Source: Vandiemenella viatica
Taxonomy: Eukaryota; Arthropoda; Insecta; Orthoptera; Morabidae
Direction of reading: 5' to 3'
DNA length: 64,000 nt
NCBI GenBank assembly: GCA_031002005.1
Contig: JARYHS010013630.1
Coordinates: 31,707,504 to 31,771,503 of the forward strand
Shown one piece after another: positions 1-12,529 of this stretch. Positions within the stretch are counted from its first letter, which is position 1. Each line of letters begins with the position of its first letter. A program made the translations under genes and the position numbers. The notes below the pieces were generated by a model. It saw nothing but the letters and a program-made list of their open reading frames with translations, was not told the DNA's origin and did no database searches.

Positions 1-1646
1 ACTGTATCTAACCATAGCATTTAATGAAAGGAATAAAATCATTTTTCATATGATAACTATTTTGCACACTAAACATAGCTTGAATTATTCCTTCCTTTAA
101 TTCGAGGTATTCAGTTTTTAAGCGGTACAGATGGCCGTAAAGAATACGAAAAACTAACAAAAAAAACAACCAAAAACCAGATGTTCTTTGATTACAATCT
201 ATCGTCAAAAATACAATGTCTCTAGCTATCGTCTTTAGCGTTTTCATATCCCGCTTAGTTCTGAACACTGAATTTCTGATATTCAACTGTACAGGTACGG
301 AATATATTTTAATTTTTAGATCCAGTGGCATATGAGTCAGCATAATGAGACATCTAATGTTTGATACCGGTTCAGCATTTTTCAGTTAATGTTGTATTAT
401 TAATAAAATAAATGTCACAATGTCTTAAGTCATACGTTAAATTTTAATTTTGACACCAAGCTTTCAAATTCTGTAAATTCATTCAAAATGTGTTTTTTTT
501 TCGCTATGCCGGAAAAACACATTCCAGATTAATTTTTATGTATGTGGCATGTATTAATTTTTAGATCCACGTTTCGATTTTCGAGCAGCAACATTAGCAG
601 AAGTAATTAGGTTTAATGTAACCTCGACTAAAATGAAAACTGACATTCCATATCAAAGCAGCAAAACCATTCCCTTCTAAGAACTGTTCTGCCTTGCCTT
701 GCATACTGGCGAATTTTTAGATTAGTTTGTGAAAGGGGTAATGTGAAGACTATTAGATCTATAGTTTTGACGGGATAAAATTGAGTTAATACTGTGAAAT
801 TATATTCAGTTCCTTGACACAGCACTATATGCAGAAAATCGAGGTAATACCAATTTTACAACGCTTCGTCGCCAGATACTAAAATGACTTTCAGATATAT
901 TCACCCTTATTGTCATCCACAAAAGTACTACTTAAGACTTGTGGGAAATTCGCGTATGAGCACAGTATGCTTAACACAGGAGTACTCTTTCAATTTTTAC
1001 CTACAGCCCAATTTTTGCATCTTACTAGTATAATTTCCTAAGCGACCCGCGGTTAAGCGGTAATGTGATAGTAAGTTGGAAAGTAATTTTGCTTTATAAA
1101 ATTTATATAGCAGAGTTTCTCAAAGTTAAAGCAAATAGTGATTATTTATCAAATACTTTATCCAACTCGCTAAGTTTGGCAGAATAATTATTTATAAGGC
1201 AGATTCGTGTAGTTAAATCTGGCTTTTTGTTTATGCTTTGTTCTCTTAGAAGCGCGCAGTATGGTGAAATTACTTCTCTGAGGTTGATGCTGTGAAACTA
1301 AATTCTGGATATCTGGCTCAATTTTTTTAAGAAACAAACACAAGTCTCCTATTTTGGAAATATTCGGGTAGTTTCTTTCTTTGGTCATAATATGATTATC
1401 GGCACTAAAACCTAGTTATACAATGTAGGGAAAGGTATTAATAAACTGAATATCATTTTACACACATTGGTATGACAGTCATTTATTTCGCCAAAGGTTT
1501 TTATATCAATCACTATTGAATTTTTTACCGTCTCTATCACATCTAATTTCTAACAGTTCTTGGCATGTTGTATCAACCTATTCAATATTTGTAGTAAAAG
1601 GATTTTTCATCCAGTCATTTCAATTTCAAAATGTCTTAAAATCGTG
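1..1646. other. No recognisable feature
   Basis: AT-rich non-coding sequence. Reading frames are short and carry no motif I recognise, and I see no repeat termini. Confidence 0.5.
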
Positions 1647-1665
1647 CCCCCCCCCCCCCCCCCCC
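1647..1665. repeat. Poly-C tract (C19)
   Basis: An uninterrupted run of 19 C in AT-rich sequence. A shorter C10 run with further C-rich sequence follows at about 1,931-1,956. Similar runs recur across the window, many inside MITEs. Confidence 0.95.
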
Positions 1666-2269
1666 GCATATCTAAGTTCATTGAGGTGGCTACTGAATCT
1701 CGGTATGCACTAGAGTTAAATTATCTTTTATAAAATTCATGAAAATGATTAAATACTTCGTTGTAATCTATCTAGAATTTAAAGTTTGTCAGTAAATAAT
1801 TAACCAGTACTTTGACAACCTGTAAGTTTTTTTAGCTCCTCAAAGCTGCAAATTAACAGTAAATCTCCTGATTTTTTAAAAAGTATTAAATTAAAAAAGG
1901 CAAGTTATTCAGTATCTGACAAAACGGGCACCCCCCCCCCCATCCCCAACCCCCCGAAAGCTGGAACGCCCAGTAGTGGGTAGTAGGGGGCCAGGTTGAC
2001 TACCACGGGCTTAGCTCATGCCACTGCTACAGAAATTAAAGAGTTTGAGCATGACTCGGTGGACATACCCTTACATGCTAGTATCCCAAAAGTATCAATG
2101 GAGACGTCTCTCATTAGAAAGCAGTCTAAATCATTCATTTTAATTAAATCTATTAATTTCTCCAGCACTCAGCTTTGAGATTCAGGTGAGTCCACAACTT
2201 CACAACACACATTGCCAATCTATCATTGTTCACGGTAAGATTCCATAGTTGAAACGAGATAAATCCCAA

Positions 2270-3599
2270 CTGATCTAAATAAAAACATCATCTTCACACT
2301 TCCCAAGACTGCACAAGCCGACTAATGTGAGAATTATTACACACATCACATGCTTCAAAATTACTGACCAGAATAATATACAGAAGAATGGAAAGGGTAG
2401 TAGAAGAGTGTAGGTGATCAGTTTGAGTTTAGGAAAAATCTTAGTACGAGGGAGGCAATTCTGGCTGGAGATTAATATTAAAAGGGCATATCAAGAAAAA
2501 CTATACTGTTTTGGCTTATGTTGATGTAGAAAAACTTTTGATAATGTTAGGTGGATCAAGATACTTAAAATTTCAAAAAAGTCGGGTCTAAAATATTGAG
2601 ATAGAAGAATATTTTATAAACCATATAAGAATCAAGTAGCTATAATAAAAGTAGAGAACCATGAGACATGCATCAGTTAAAAAGGATGAGACAGCGTTGT
2701 AATCTATCCCAGTTAATATTCAACTTACATGTAGAGGAATCAATCAATCAATCAATAAAGAAAGTAAAAGGAAAATTTACATGTGGCATAAGTGTTCAGG
2801 GAGAAAAAAATCTGTATGCTAAGATTTTCTGATGACATTGTCTTGGTAGCAAGAAACGGCTGAAGATGTTGAGAAATTACTGAATGGTATGAACAAAATA
2901 CTGAAGGAAGATTTTTGACTGGATATAAATTAAAGCAAGACAAAAGTGATGAAATGTAGCAGAAGTGATGCCAATACTAGTAGATTAAATATAAAAATAG
3001 GATCGAATGCAATTGGAGAAGTGAATTGTGTTACTTGGGAAGCAAAATTACAACCGATAGCCGAAGCAAGAATTATGTTAAAAGCTGAATAGCACTAGCA
3101 AAAAGAGCCTTCATGAAAAAGAGAAACCTTTTATTTTCAAATATTGATCTAGGAATTAGAAAGAACTTCTTAAAACTCTGTGTGGAGCACAGCACTTTAC
3201 GGTAGCGAAACATGGACTTTAGGAATACCGGGAAGAAGGAAAATTGAAGCATTTGAAATGTGGTGCTACAGAAGAATGTTGAAAATTAAGTCGATAGACA
3301 AAGTAAGAAATGAACGAGTTTTGAAAATGATGAGTGAGAAAAGAAGTTTGTGGAAGCAGCCCACAGAAAGAAGACAGGCTGGTAGGTCATATTTTGAGAC
3401 ATGCTGGATTGGTTAATTTGCTGGTGGATGGAATACGTAGTCGAAGATAAGAACTGTAGAAGACGGACTAGAAATATGAAGCAGATAATTCAGTACGTGA
3501 GTTGTAAGGGATATGTAGAGATGAAGAGGTTAGCACAAGATAGGAATGGATGGAGGGTTTAATCAAGCCAGTCGATAGACTGACGACAGCAAAAAAAAA
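2270..3599 (+). pseudogene. Degraded non-LTR retrotransposon: reverse transcriptase to 3' end
   Basis: Broken plus-strand frames collectively read as a non-LTR (LINE) reverse transcriptase. In order they give a LPKTAQAD-like entry segment, FRKNLSTREAI-like and AYVDVEKLFDNV-like blocks (about 2,430-2,550), a decayed catalytic box FSDDIVL near 2,825 (family norm YADD/FADD), and the conserved C-terminal stretch YGSETWTL followed by AFEMWCYRRML at 3,195-3,290. The 3' end carries a short AGTC/GACT hairpin and ends in A9 at about 3,591-3,599, as expected for target-primed insertion. Multiple frameshifts and stops make it a dead copy. No endonuclease domain is visible, so it is probably 5'-truncated. 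The fragment at 59,346-60,285 belongs to the same family: they share a near-identical stretch around 2,340-2,440. Confidence 0.85.
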
Positions 3600-3834
3600 G
3601 TACTAAAATGCAACGTACCTTAAATAGTAATAAAATCCAATAATTTCTGTATTTGTCAAGTTCGAATCTTTTTTTAAAGGTTTATTTTCAACGACTGTCG
3701 TAATGTAGGAAACGTTCCAACATTGCAGCAAACAGATGTAGGATTCGCTTTGATTTTCAGAATTGTTGCCATTTTCCTTTGACCTTGTAAAGCTATAATC
3801 TAAAACGAGCGGCACGTTTTCAGTTGTTAGGAGG

Positions 3835-4094
3835 CAAGGGCGTAGCCAGGGTTAGCTTCAGGGGGGAGCAAAAACAAAGACTTGATATAAATACTTGCTG
3901 AAAATAGTTTTACTTGGGGGGGGGGGGGGGGGGGGAAACTCGTATAACTTATTTAAGCACTAGTCTGTGAGGGTTCTGGATAAATTCTGACAGTTTTTCA
4001 ATGTTAAAACTGCCTTTTTTCGTTATATTTTTGGCTTGACTACTCGAGGGACGGAGAAGGGTGGGGCAAGCACCCCACCTTGCTTACGACCATG
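3835..4094. repeat. Possible hAT-type MITE with a G20 tract
   Basis: Starts with GGGCGTAGCCAGGG and ends with a decayed inverted match (CCTTGCTTACGACC). Both ends border G/C-rich sequence in an AT-rich surround, and a run of 20 G lies at 3,916-3,935. No convincing target duplication was found, so the boundaries and the class are tentative. Confidence 0.3.
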
Positions 4095-5420
4095 TTCGGT
4101 GATTCTCTTCACTGTATTCTGAAAGAATCACTGCTTATCCAGGTGCTATATACCAGTGATTGCAGTTGGTATCCTCCCTCTGTCCCTTGTGCAATTTTCC
4201 AACTAATGTCACTATTCAAATTTTGATTGAAAAATCGATTTTTAATTGCGGACTTGCTTTTTTGATAGCATGTTATTCGTAATTTTTCGCTTGTCCCTTT
4301 CGTTATAAGCTGTTCGTGTTATGCCGAAGATACTTAATTTTCACTAGTAGGTCTGTGGGAATGCCGAATCAATTTACCATTTAAATTAGAAATAGCTTCC
4401 CTGTAATTCGGAATTTATTTTTAAGTTCAGTTATATCAATAGAGTGGTTAGATAGTACAAAAGTCTCAGTAGATTTGTAAATATCTTCATAGATATTCTG
4501 TGATTAATAGAAAGTCTAACCAAAATAAATTGCTTGAAGTATCGGCGGAACAAGGCTCGCTTAGATGAAGTTTTTTAGCAATATTGCTAGCATATCAGTT
4601 ACCAAAAATTAAAGCTGCCTACGCTTACTGTTTAAAAAAATGGTTTCTCATCGTTTGAACCTGCTACTAGGTTTCGTAAGAAGCTAGCGGAATAGAATTT
4701 TGATTTCTCTGTTCCACTGCCAACGAAGAGTGCGTTTCACAGGATGCACGGACTGGCGTAACTCCCTCCACCTGCTCAATCGATAGAACGCCACATCTGG
4801 CAACAGCGCTGGCGTGCTGAGCGTTGACCTGTCTGAGGCTCTGCGCTGCGACCTGGTCGACTTAGTCGCTTACAAATACGTAGTCTGGATTCATACGTTA
4901 CTATTTTAGTTTCAGAAAATCTAATACCTATTGTTAAAGTTAACAGATAAGGGTTAATTTTGAACTATTGGTTTTTAGTGTATTTGTGTAATAAGTGTGA
5001 ATACCTGTTGCTGACTGAACGAAGGCCATAGAAATAAAAGTAAATAAATCTTCTGATATTAAATGAAGTTTGTTAAACGTCTTGTTGCTTAGAAAAGGGG
5101 GGAGAGGGTGTTACCTCTTATGCAGTGTCCAATGTACGTATACTAAAAATTCTTTAACATTAATAAATTCCTAATCCTAATTGATTCATGGCAATCATTT
5201 TCTGCAGCCTTATATGTAAAGTGATTTACTGAAAACTGATACCAGAATTTTTTTCGCGACATCGCAGCTCCAGCAACCTTGACGATGGTTGAAGACAATT
5301 GATACCATTATCCAAGCAACGATATGGTTCTCGTGTTCTCGAATTCTTAGTGTTGAGATGCGAATGTACTTTCGTAAAATATGTGATTATTGTAGGCCAT
5401 CTCTTCCACAGTTGTTTGTT
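4095..5420. other. No recognisable gene; one GC-richer pocket
   Basis: Non-coding. About 4,740-4,870 is noticeably richer in G+C than its surroundings but has no frame or motif I can name. Confidence 0.45.
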
Positions 5421-5664
5421 AAATTAATAATTATTCTTTAATAATTACGCCAGTATAACTGTTCTGCTTGATAATTCAAAACTGATATGTAAATATGTCA
5501 TCTTTATGCTTCTTATATATAAGAAAAAATTTCGTTATATGTAAAATTGTTAAAATATCTCAAATTATAGAAAACATTGTACGCCTCGACGAGAGGCGAA
5601 ACGCGTCCGTCAAATATCAAAAGCAGTTGTACTGGCGTAATTATTAAAGAATAATTATTAATTT
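5421..5664. repeat. Foldback repeat, 41-bp arms
   Basis: Arms at 5,421-5,461 and 5,624-5,664 are inverted copies with about one mismatch (AATAATTATTCTTTAATAAT core, then ACGCCAGTA). The ~160-bp loop contains a small GCCTC/GAGGC hairpin at about 5,583-5,597. The structure suggests a short MITE or foldback element. No target duplication was established. Confidence 0.75.
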
Positions 5665-6109
5665 ACTTTCGTAAAGTTTCGTAGGGCAGTTCCAGGACGG
5701 TATCTCATAAGATTATATATATGAGAAAAATTATCTAGAAAAATTTTAAAAGCAACGAATAAATCTGTTACGATGCAGGGGTTTGCGAAATCGAAGATAT
5801 ACAAGAGAAGCTAAATTTCCTGTCGTGAAATAGGGAAACAAAATGTCACTAAAGTCGGTGCCTCGCTTCACTTTCACTTAGAAGTGCTCACAATAGTGCA
5901 TATATCTACTGTTAATACCTAAATTAGAATTTTAGATGTTAAGAGGCCATTTGGGCAGTTACCGATGAAGTAAATAAAGACCGTTGCAAAAGGAAGCTTT
6001 ATTAGCATACTATAGCTATAAAAGCGTGTCGATTGCTTCCACAGAGGATTCTTGTTTATCCTCGGTTTATTATAAACGAAACTGTTAAGTGTTGAAGGCG
6101 TTGAGTAGG

Positions 6110-6215
6110 ACTCCCCTCTCCTTCCCATGGCTTCCGGCTTTAGTCGCGCTGCCGGAAGTGACGGGAGGGGTCGCCGTCCAGGTCTTCTGACGTCATCAGA
6201 AGGAACGGTTACTCA
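6110..6215 (+). promoter_or_regulatory. Possible ETS/CRE-type promoter patch
   Basis: A local GC-rich patch with an ETS-type core in both orientations (CTTCCGGC near 6,132 and GCCGGAAGTGAC near 6,151) and, about 40 bp on, a CRE-like TGACGTCATC at about 6,190. Paired ETS sites with CRE are known from housekeeping promoters. A 78-codon frame opens at 6,127 but resembles nothing I know. This is motif evidence only, and chance is a real alternative. Confidence 0.25.
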
Positions 6216-6740
6216 GCTGTCTTGTCAGGTTGTTGGTTACCTGCTCATCGCTGCATATTTGTTTGCAGGTGATCGGTTACAGTATTTAAATGTACTTTAC
6301 AGAATTGTAAGTTTGGGTTCAATTCTCTTCGATGTTAATAATGCAGGAACCTATGACGAATAACTAGCAGCTTAGAAAGGTAAAGGCCATATGGTATAGC
6401 ATGTATTTACGTGGCATTAATTTTTTCCTTTTCTTAATTCAGCAACAATATTGACTTTCCTTTAATACTGAAGTATAAGATAATATCGGAACAATTTTAC
6501 CGGGTACAAACTGGTTAATGCTGAGAACTTTACAAGAATGTTACTGGTGAACTGTAGGTGTAAATTGAACAAAGTAATAGAATTTGAAAATTTAATACAT
6601 ACACAAACCATAAGTAATTACTGGGGTAGTCTTTTTTAAAAGGACCACTAGATAATGTTTTCCCTGATGGTTGCAGTGTGTACTGCGGAGATAGAGGAGC
6701 AGTTGGTGAAAGGGTGTTCAAATTGGTCAGCAAAGAATTC

Positions 6741-7074
6741 GGAGATTGTTGAGCATGATTGTTTTAATTTGATTTAAACTTCATTTACATACTTTTATTG
6801 CTTATAGATACAACAAACGCAATTTGGGCTAATATGCCAACAATATGCCTCGCATCAAAACAAACTTAACAAAAAGGGGGGAAAAAGGTAATGTTGACTT
6901 TCACGGCGTCAACACAATCAGGAGGTACACCTGTGAATATTTCATTTCGGAAAAAAACTATTTTATGGAGAAAATGACGCTGTATTGCATGTAATGTTTT
7001 TTTTTTTATTTCACTCAATAAATGTATGTAAATGAAGTTTAAATCAAATTAAAAACATGCTCGTCAATATCTGG
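6741..7074. repeat. Foldback MITE with ~59-bp terminal inverted repeats
   Basis: Left arm 6,741-6,800 and right arm 7,016-7,074 are inverted copies differing at only a few positions. The core TTTAATTTGATTTAAACTTC is shared exactly. Length is about 334 bp with no coding capacity. The target duplication is unclear. Confidence 0.8.
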
Positions 7075-7089
7075 AATATAAAAAAAAAA

Positions 7090-7625
7090 TTGACACTACG
7101 GGGATTTGAACCAGATTTCCCAAATCAGTGCAAATACGCCTCGACACGCAGCCACTTATAAATACGGCACAATTATCTGATTTATAAAAGACATAGGGAC
7201 TTTTTTGCATGCGAATTTCTTGAATACTGCGGCGCATTTGGCTATTTTACACTTTTTTGAAAAGGTTTTTAAATAGTTTATTGATAAACGTTATACAACG
7301 GGTACTTTTTTTTTACGAAAGTGCTTATTTTAAGTAAAATTCAACGTTGAAGTATTTAAAAGCCCGCGAAAACGCTCCTTTGCTGCTTGGCGCGGGTACA
7401 CGAGACACGTGACGTCACGTGCCAGCAAGTGCTCACTCTAGATAAATGTCTGGTTTGTTTATCTGAATTTGTGTACAAATTGTTGGAAATGAGGTTTATA
7501 AATAGTCTACTATACGAATATACAACCACAACAATAAAAACTCTGAAAACGCCCACAAAAAAAATATTCCAAAGCGAGGATCGAACCCAAGGATCACAAT
7601 CTTACTGATACTCGCCTTAAACAAC
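7090..7625 (-). repeat. Two tRNA-like remnants
   Basis: Read on the minus strand, about 7,095-7,150 has a Pol III B-box match (GGTTCAAATCC) and about 7,570-7,625 another (GGTTCGATCC), each with weak anticodon-arm-like sequence upstream. Neither folds into a proper cloverleaf, so these are probably SINE or tRNA-pseudogene debris. The sequence between is non-coding apart from the palindrome at 7,406-7,421. Confidence 0.3.
7406..7421. promoter_or_regulatory. Perfect 16-bp palindrome, E-box/CRE/E-box
   Basis: CACGTGACGTCACGTG is its own reverse complement and combines two CACGTG E-boxes overlapping a central TGACGTCA. It could be a bZIP/bHLH site or part of a transposon end. No adjacent gene is evident. 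Confidence 0.35.
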
Positions 7626-9126
7626 GTACTACATTTACCTAAACGAAATTGTAGTGTAAATCTTCACAGATGTGTGTTCTACGAGCAAGTTGCAGTGACT
7701 TTTTTTTTCTTTTTTTTTTTTTTTCGTGTTTCAGCTATTGTTGCAACGCTTAAGTTTTATTGTGGGGGGGGGGGGGTTTGTTTCTATAGTTAGACCGTCA
7801 AAATAGGCGTCTAATTTCGTTATTTTTCAGCTGTAGGTTTCTACAAATTGTTCTCCATTTTGTATTCAACACGAAATCTCATAACAAGAAATAACCAGCA
7901 ACAAACAATTTAAATAGTTGAAAACTTGGATAAAAGGAAACGCTCCATTTGTAACTGCAGCATTTGTTGGTACGTGACTTAACTAAAGCGGCCACCAATC
8001 CTAGAGCGTTTTGACAAGTGACCAGAGGTTAAAATCTCACTTTTTAATTAAAAATAGTCCATCTTTCCAAATTTAACAAAAATAGTTTTCATAAACATTA
8101 ATCTACGCAAATGAGTACAATTTTTAATATATTTTCAATATTGTCAAATAGCCTTTTGAAGAAACGACGGTACCACAGACATACGGGGTGTATACCCTTC
8201 AAAATATTTGCAGAAGATCGAAATCCGTTCAGGACTTGTCTGACGGTCCTCTTTTTAGTTTGTACTTCATGATAATGGTATATTAGCTTCAGGAACTAGT
8301 ATTTTTTTTAATTACGAGATTTTCCATTGTTTCCTATGTTAGTGGTTTTTGCGCTCAATATTTGTAAGCGTAACAATTTTGAGAAATGTTCGATTTTGCT
8401 GCAGTTTGTGAATTGTCTGTATTGCCATAATTTTTTATTTCGCATCTGGTCTGATATTATTCGGTGTTAACATTATCTGCTTCGTGATCGCTGCCGAATT
8501 TGAGACTAGGTTCAGAGCGAATTGCGATGTGCGTGCTTAATAAGACCATCTGCGAAGCATAGACTTGGTCTTAATTGAAAGTCGGAAACATATAAAACTC
8601 TTAGTTAGCTATACCTACAGCCTTGTTGACAAAGTGCAGAGTATAATACGGTAGTAAAGCCTGTTGGATTAATTCGTGTAAGGTTATTTACCCTCCTTCC
8701 CTCCCCCCCTTTTCCTGCAGTTCATGGTAGCACAAAGGAGGAGCTCTAAGATAACTTCCTGTGTTCCTATAAATTTCGTCGTTATCGTAGACTTCATTTT
8801 TCAAGTAGGTAACATTGCTGTTTCTTTCAAACTTTCCGGTCACAAACTATCCTGGAAATTGCCATCATTTTTTAATACAACCGCATGTGATAATACCCTT
8901 CTATGTAGATTTCACACAGTCCCTCATAATTCACACCTGAGACGCGCTTGTTTTCCATCCGTACAATAAGTACTACCCAGTAGATAAGTGTTAATCTTGG
9001 TTTACAGGTTTCACTCTGGAGTCTGTAAGGTAATGTGATTTTTTTTGCGGGGGGATTAGCGGTCTTATTTGGTTTCTTGCGTACGAAGACGAGAATTTTA
9101 TTTGGCATATGTGCATTGTAAGCTAA
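7626..9126. other. No recognisable feature
   Basis: Non-coding AT-rich sequence with a G13 run at 7,764-7,776. Frames at 8,724-9,195 on either strand show no family signature; the minus-strand one partly reads the neighbouring SINE. Confidence 0.45.
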
Positions 9127-9310
9127 ACGTATATTCGAAACTCCGTAACTTAGTCCACAACCCGAAGGTTGGTTGGATCCTCCCGAAGGAGGCATACTAA
9201 GCCATTGTGTCAGAGGTAGGACGGCCAGTTCCTTTCCTCTGGGACCTACAGTTTAACGTGGAATCCGAACCACGGATCGAAACTCCGTACAGAAATATTT
9301 AACTGTAGAA
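9127..9310 (-). mobile_element. SINE family S2 copy
   Basis: On the minus strand it contains the S2 body CACGTTAAACTGTAGGTCC and the 3' signature CCTTCGGGTTGTGGACTAAG, which also occur at 20,755-20,905 and 25,771-25,965. The copy at 25,771 has a tRNA-like head, which makes this a tRNA-derived SINE. Boundaries are approximate. Confidence 0.65.
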
Positions 9311-10044
9311 AGCAATTATAGTTTCGGTGTTACGGACGTTACTGTTGATTTGGGTAGCTCGTTTATTAAATCATTGGCAGGTATTACATTTTAAATCGAA
9401 GGCTATTTCAACGCCTGCCTCTTATGTTGCATATTAATGGCGTTCAGAGAGAATATCCAAATTGACTTACAGTAAGGTATGGAAGTTGCAAACATTTTGA
9501 GTTACTGTACAGTAGGTGGGAATAGTATCAGTTTCAACAATTTGTATTCCGGTCTATTGTAAAGCCTTAGCTGAGCTTGGTAAGTGGGAAAATCGTCTAC
9601 AGATTTGCTTTTAAAAAGAAGTGTTAAGCTGTCTTGGAATTGGCAATGCCAAAGTTAGAGTGAGCAGAAAACTAAATTAGAATGTTAGCATAATTAGAAT
9701 ATTAGATTTAACGACTTGAGATTCGACGATGCCATTAAACATTCGGCCAAAGTCATTTAAATACAAACTTTCGTTATTTGAAGCCAGCTGTGTCAGCATT
9801 AATCTTTCCAAAACAGAAATTGTTTAAGAAATGGGACGGAGTAGAGAACGTACAGCATATACCGTATATGTTGAAAACATCTGAGAGTAAATCTCCTGAC
9901 CACTTGTAAGTACTAGATTTAAGACCAGTAATGTTCCTTCGCATTGAGCTGGCATGGCAAAGCTTCTGATTGGCATTCTGTGGTCCTCAAATCAATTATC
10001 CATAAATTATTTAAGATTGTAAAAAAATAAAATAGGCGTAGTTA
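9311..10044. other. No recognisable feature
   Basis: Non-coding sequence with no motif or repeat boundary that I can identify. Confidence 0.45.
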
Positions 10045-10090
10045 GACAGGGCATTGCCAACGGAGTGTGCGCTCCATCGCAATTAAATTA
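10045..10090 (+). mobile_element. LINE 3'-end fragment
   Basis: Matches the last ~45 bp of the tail at 39,955-40,074 (GCTCCATCGCAATTAAATTA region). It lies on the opposite strand from the larger LINE copy at 10,333-11,320, so two 3' ends of one family sit near each other in opposite directions. Confidence 0.6.
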
Positions 10091-10332
10091 ATCTGAAGCA
10101 AAAAGTTAACATTCAGAGCATTCTTCCTTTGATGACTGCTGCACAAAAGAAAACGTTGACCTACCCAAAGAGCTATCGTAAGGTCAGTGTTGTTCATTAG
10201 AAAAGACATCAGTTGCAATGGTTATACGTTGTAGTGAAAGGCAAACTGAAATGACATTTGGCCGCTTATATTGCTTGAAAGTAGACCAGAGTGGCATTGG
10301 ATTAAAGACTAAGGGTCAGAATCCCTGGAGTT

Positions 10333-11320
10333 AATTTAATTGCAAGTTAATAGCAGTTTCCCTACACACCCATTTCCCCCCCTTTTCATACCTTTTTCCC
10401 TCTACTAATTTCAATTTTGAATTCTTTTAGCGTTTTTGGTAAATTATTCATCATTTCTCTTGGTAATTTATTCCAATCCCTGACCCCCTTATTTACAAAA
10501 GAAAATGTTCTCACATTTGTGGTAGTGTTCTTTTTCCTTTCATGCACTTATCCTAAATTCAATATCTTTGCAAGCATAATCACTAATGTATGCATTATAC
10601 CCCCCCGTGATTCAGTTCTCCTGTCTTCCAGCGAATCCCATTCCATTTATCATATCACTTACTGATTGTGTTGTGCGGTAATTTCCAGAGACACATCTAA
10701 CAGCCCTTCTTTGCACGCTCTCCGGCTCCTGTATTTAATACCCAACGTATTGAAACCCAATTCCCTTACTTCTTTAGTACATCCCATCTTTAACAAGTGA
10801 AGGATTTTGAAACCTTTTCCTACTGCCTGACTAATGTGTGTTGCCCAGCTGAGTTTCTCAAATGTTATGCCAAGATATTTACATTTCAAGTCTTCCCCAC
10901 CTTATAACCACAATCAATATTTAGTTTTTTATGTGTGTAGGTAATTAGCTGGCTCTTTGCATTTATCTTTATCCCATGTTGACCTACCCAGCTAGATATT
11001 GTCCAGATCACTCTGTAGCTGTTTAGTCTTCTACCGTTTTGTTCCCCTTATATGGCATTTTCCTCTGCAAACATCATAACTTCTGATAGTAGTCCGCCAA
11101 CAGTCTCAAATATAAAGACAAATAGCAGTGGTCCCAATACATACCCTTTGGCACTCCCATTTTCACTCTCACTTCCTTTGATACTGCATTTTCTACCCTA
11201 ACGTTTGTTCACTTAAATTCAGTTTTCCAACATAACTATAGAATTTTCTAGAAGTATCAGCCATTGGTTCCCCAGCACCAATAATCTCCATAAACCCATC
11301 ATTAGCCACCTTCTAACTCC
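10333..11320 (-). pseudogene. Degraded CR1/Jockey-like LINE reverse transcriptase and 3' UTR
   Basis: On the minus strand, broken frames give an RT block with GPLLFVFI and a decayed catalytic segment (MFAEEN in place of FADDT). Then come KCKYLGITF, and ERVQRRAVRCVSGNY leading to a MGWDSLEDRR-like end. This order is the usual C-terminal half of CR1/Jockey-type polymerases. Downstream on the same strand, 10,333-10,440 matches the 3' UTR at 39,955-40,074, with the shared GGAAATGGGTGTGTAGGGAA. Several frameshifts and stops are present. The endonuclease half is missing or unrecognisable. Confidence 0.75.
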
Positions 11321-12212
11321 TTATTTAGTTGGTTCGAGTATTCCCTACCACCTAGCTGTCTCTTAATTCTGTTCTCTCGCCAATCTCTTTAATAGTCTAA
11401 CCTCTCTATTATAGTACGTAGGTTGTGTACTTCTCTTTGTTTTCTGTTTCTTCACCCTTTATCTTGTTGAACTCTTCTCCAGTGGACTCTTTACTCACAA
11501 CATCTTTCCATAAATGAATTAAGATTTCGGTCACGATGAATATGATAAAAAAATTATTGAACTAGTATTTTTATTTGTATATAGTACTTGTTTTGACCCG
11601 AAGCAACTCCGAACTGCCCTTACTTCTCGGTACCGATTATACACGCTGTTTCCAGTGTTACAGATTAGATTTTCCCTTTCATATAAGTACTTGTAACCAA
11701 TCTTGTTATAGTGGCTTTCTCGTGCGAAAGTTTTGGTTTCTGATAAAGCTTAGATACTTCCAAATTTCGGTCGGACGTGTTGCAATTAATAAGGCTCCCC
11801 TAAAAAGTCGGCCGGTACACTGATTCCCTAACCTAACCAAGTTTGCTGTCGACCTGTCACTTTTGTCGGTCTTAAGATGAAGATTTCACTTCTGGAATTT
11901 GTTTAGATTGCGCTACTCACGGTATTAATGTTTTTGATATAAGTTTATCCCATTATGAACTCCAGTTGCATCTTGGCATTTGGTCTGGCACACTTCAAAA
12001 GAGTGCGTACACGTCTACTAAATGAGTTTATAGTCTGAGCTTCAATATCGTTCAGATAATCACGTTTAGAGGAAAATTGAAAGCGGAATTTGCTTGTACT
12101 AGAGCAGAATGTCGTCAAATTAGTCTCGTTTTCAACTAATAAACATTAACTTCTGTAAGATCATGGAGCATGTGTAGAATTCAGTTTTTACGCACAAATT
12201 TTGTTTTTCGCT
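11321..12212. other. No recognisable feature
   Basis: Non-coding. The 82-codon frame at 11,575-11,823 has no recognisable family signature. Confidence 0.4.
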
Positions 12213-12240
12213 CTTCCAGATAGTGTTGCCCAAATGCAAG

Positions 12241-12370
12241 AACGAGACAAGACTTGGCCAGTCTTGGTCTTGGTCTTGCATCAATACACCTGGTCTTGGT
12301 CTTGGTCTTGGTATTGCACTCCCAGTCTTGGTCTTGGTCTTGGTCTTGCAGCAAGAGTCTCGCAAGTCTT
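12241..12370 (+). repeat. GGTCTT hexanucleotide array (left end)
   Basis: Imperfect tandem GGTCTT units fill the left subterminal region of the enclosing transposon. The same unit recurs inverted at the right end, so the two form long inverted repeats. Open frames here are low-complexity artefacts. Confidence 0.9.
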
Positions 12371-12529
12371 GCAATTACCTATTAGCCTGTCACTATTTAT
12401 TAAACGTTACTTTAGATATTAGTACAACAGAATAGGTATATTTTAAGCTTGAATTAACATAGCCATGGTAAAGACTAACCAAATTAATAAATGTCTAAAC
12501 ATTTCATGAGAAATTCAAAAAATCAACTG

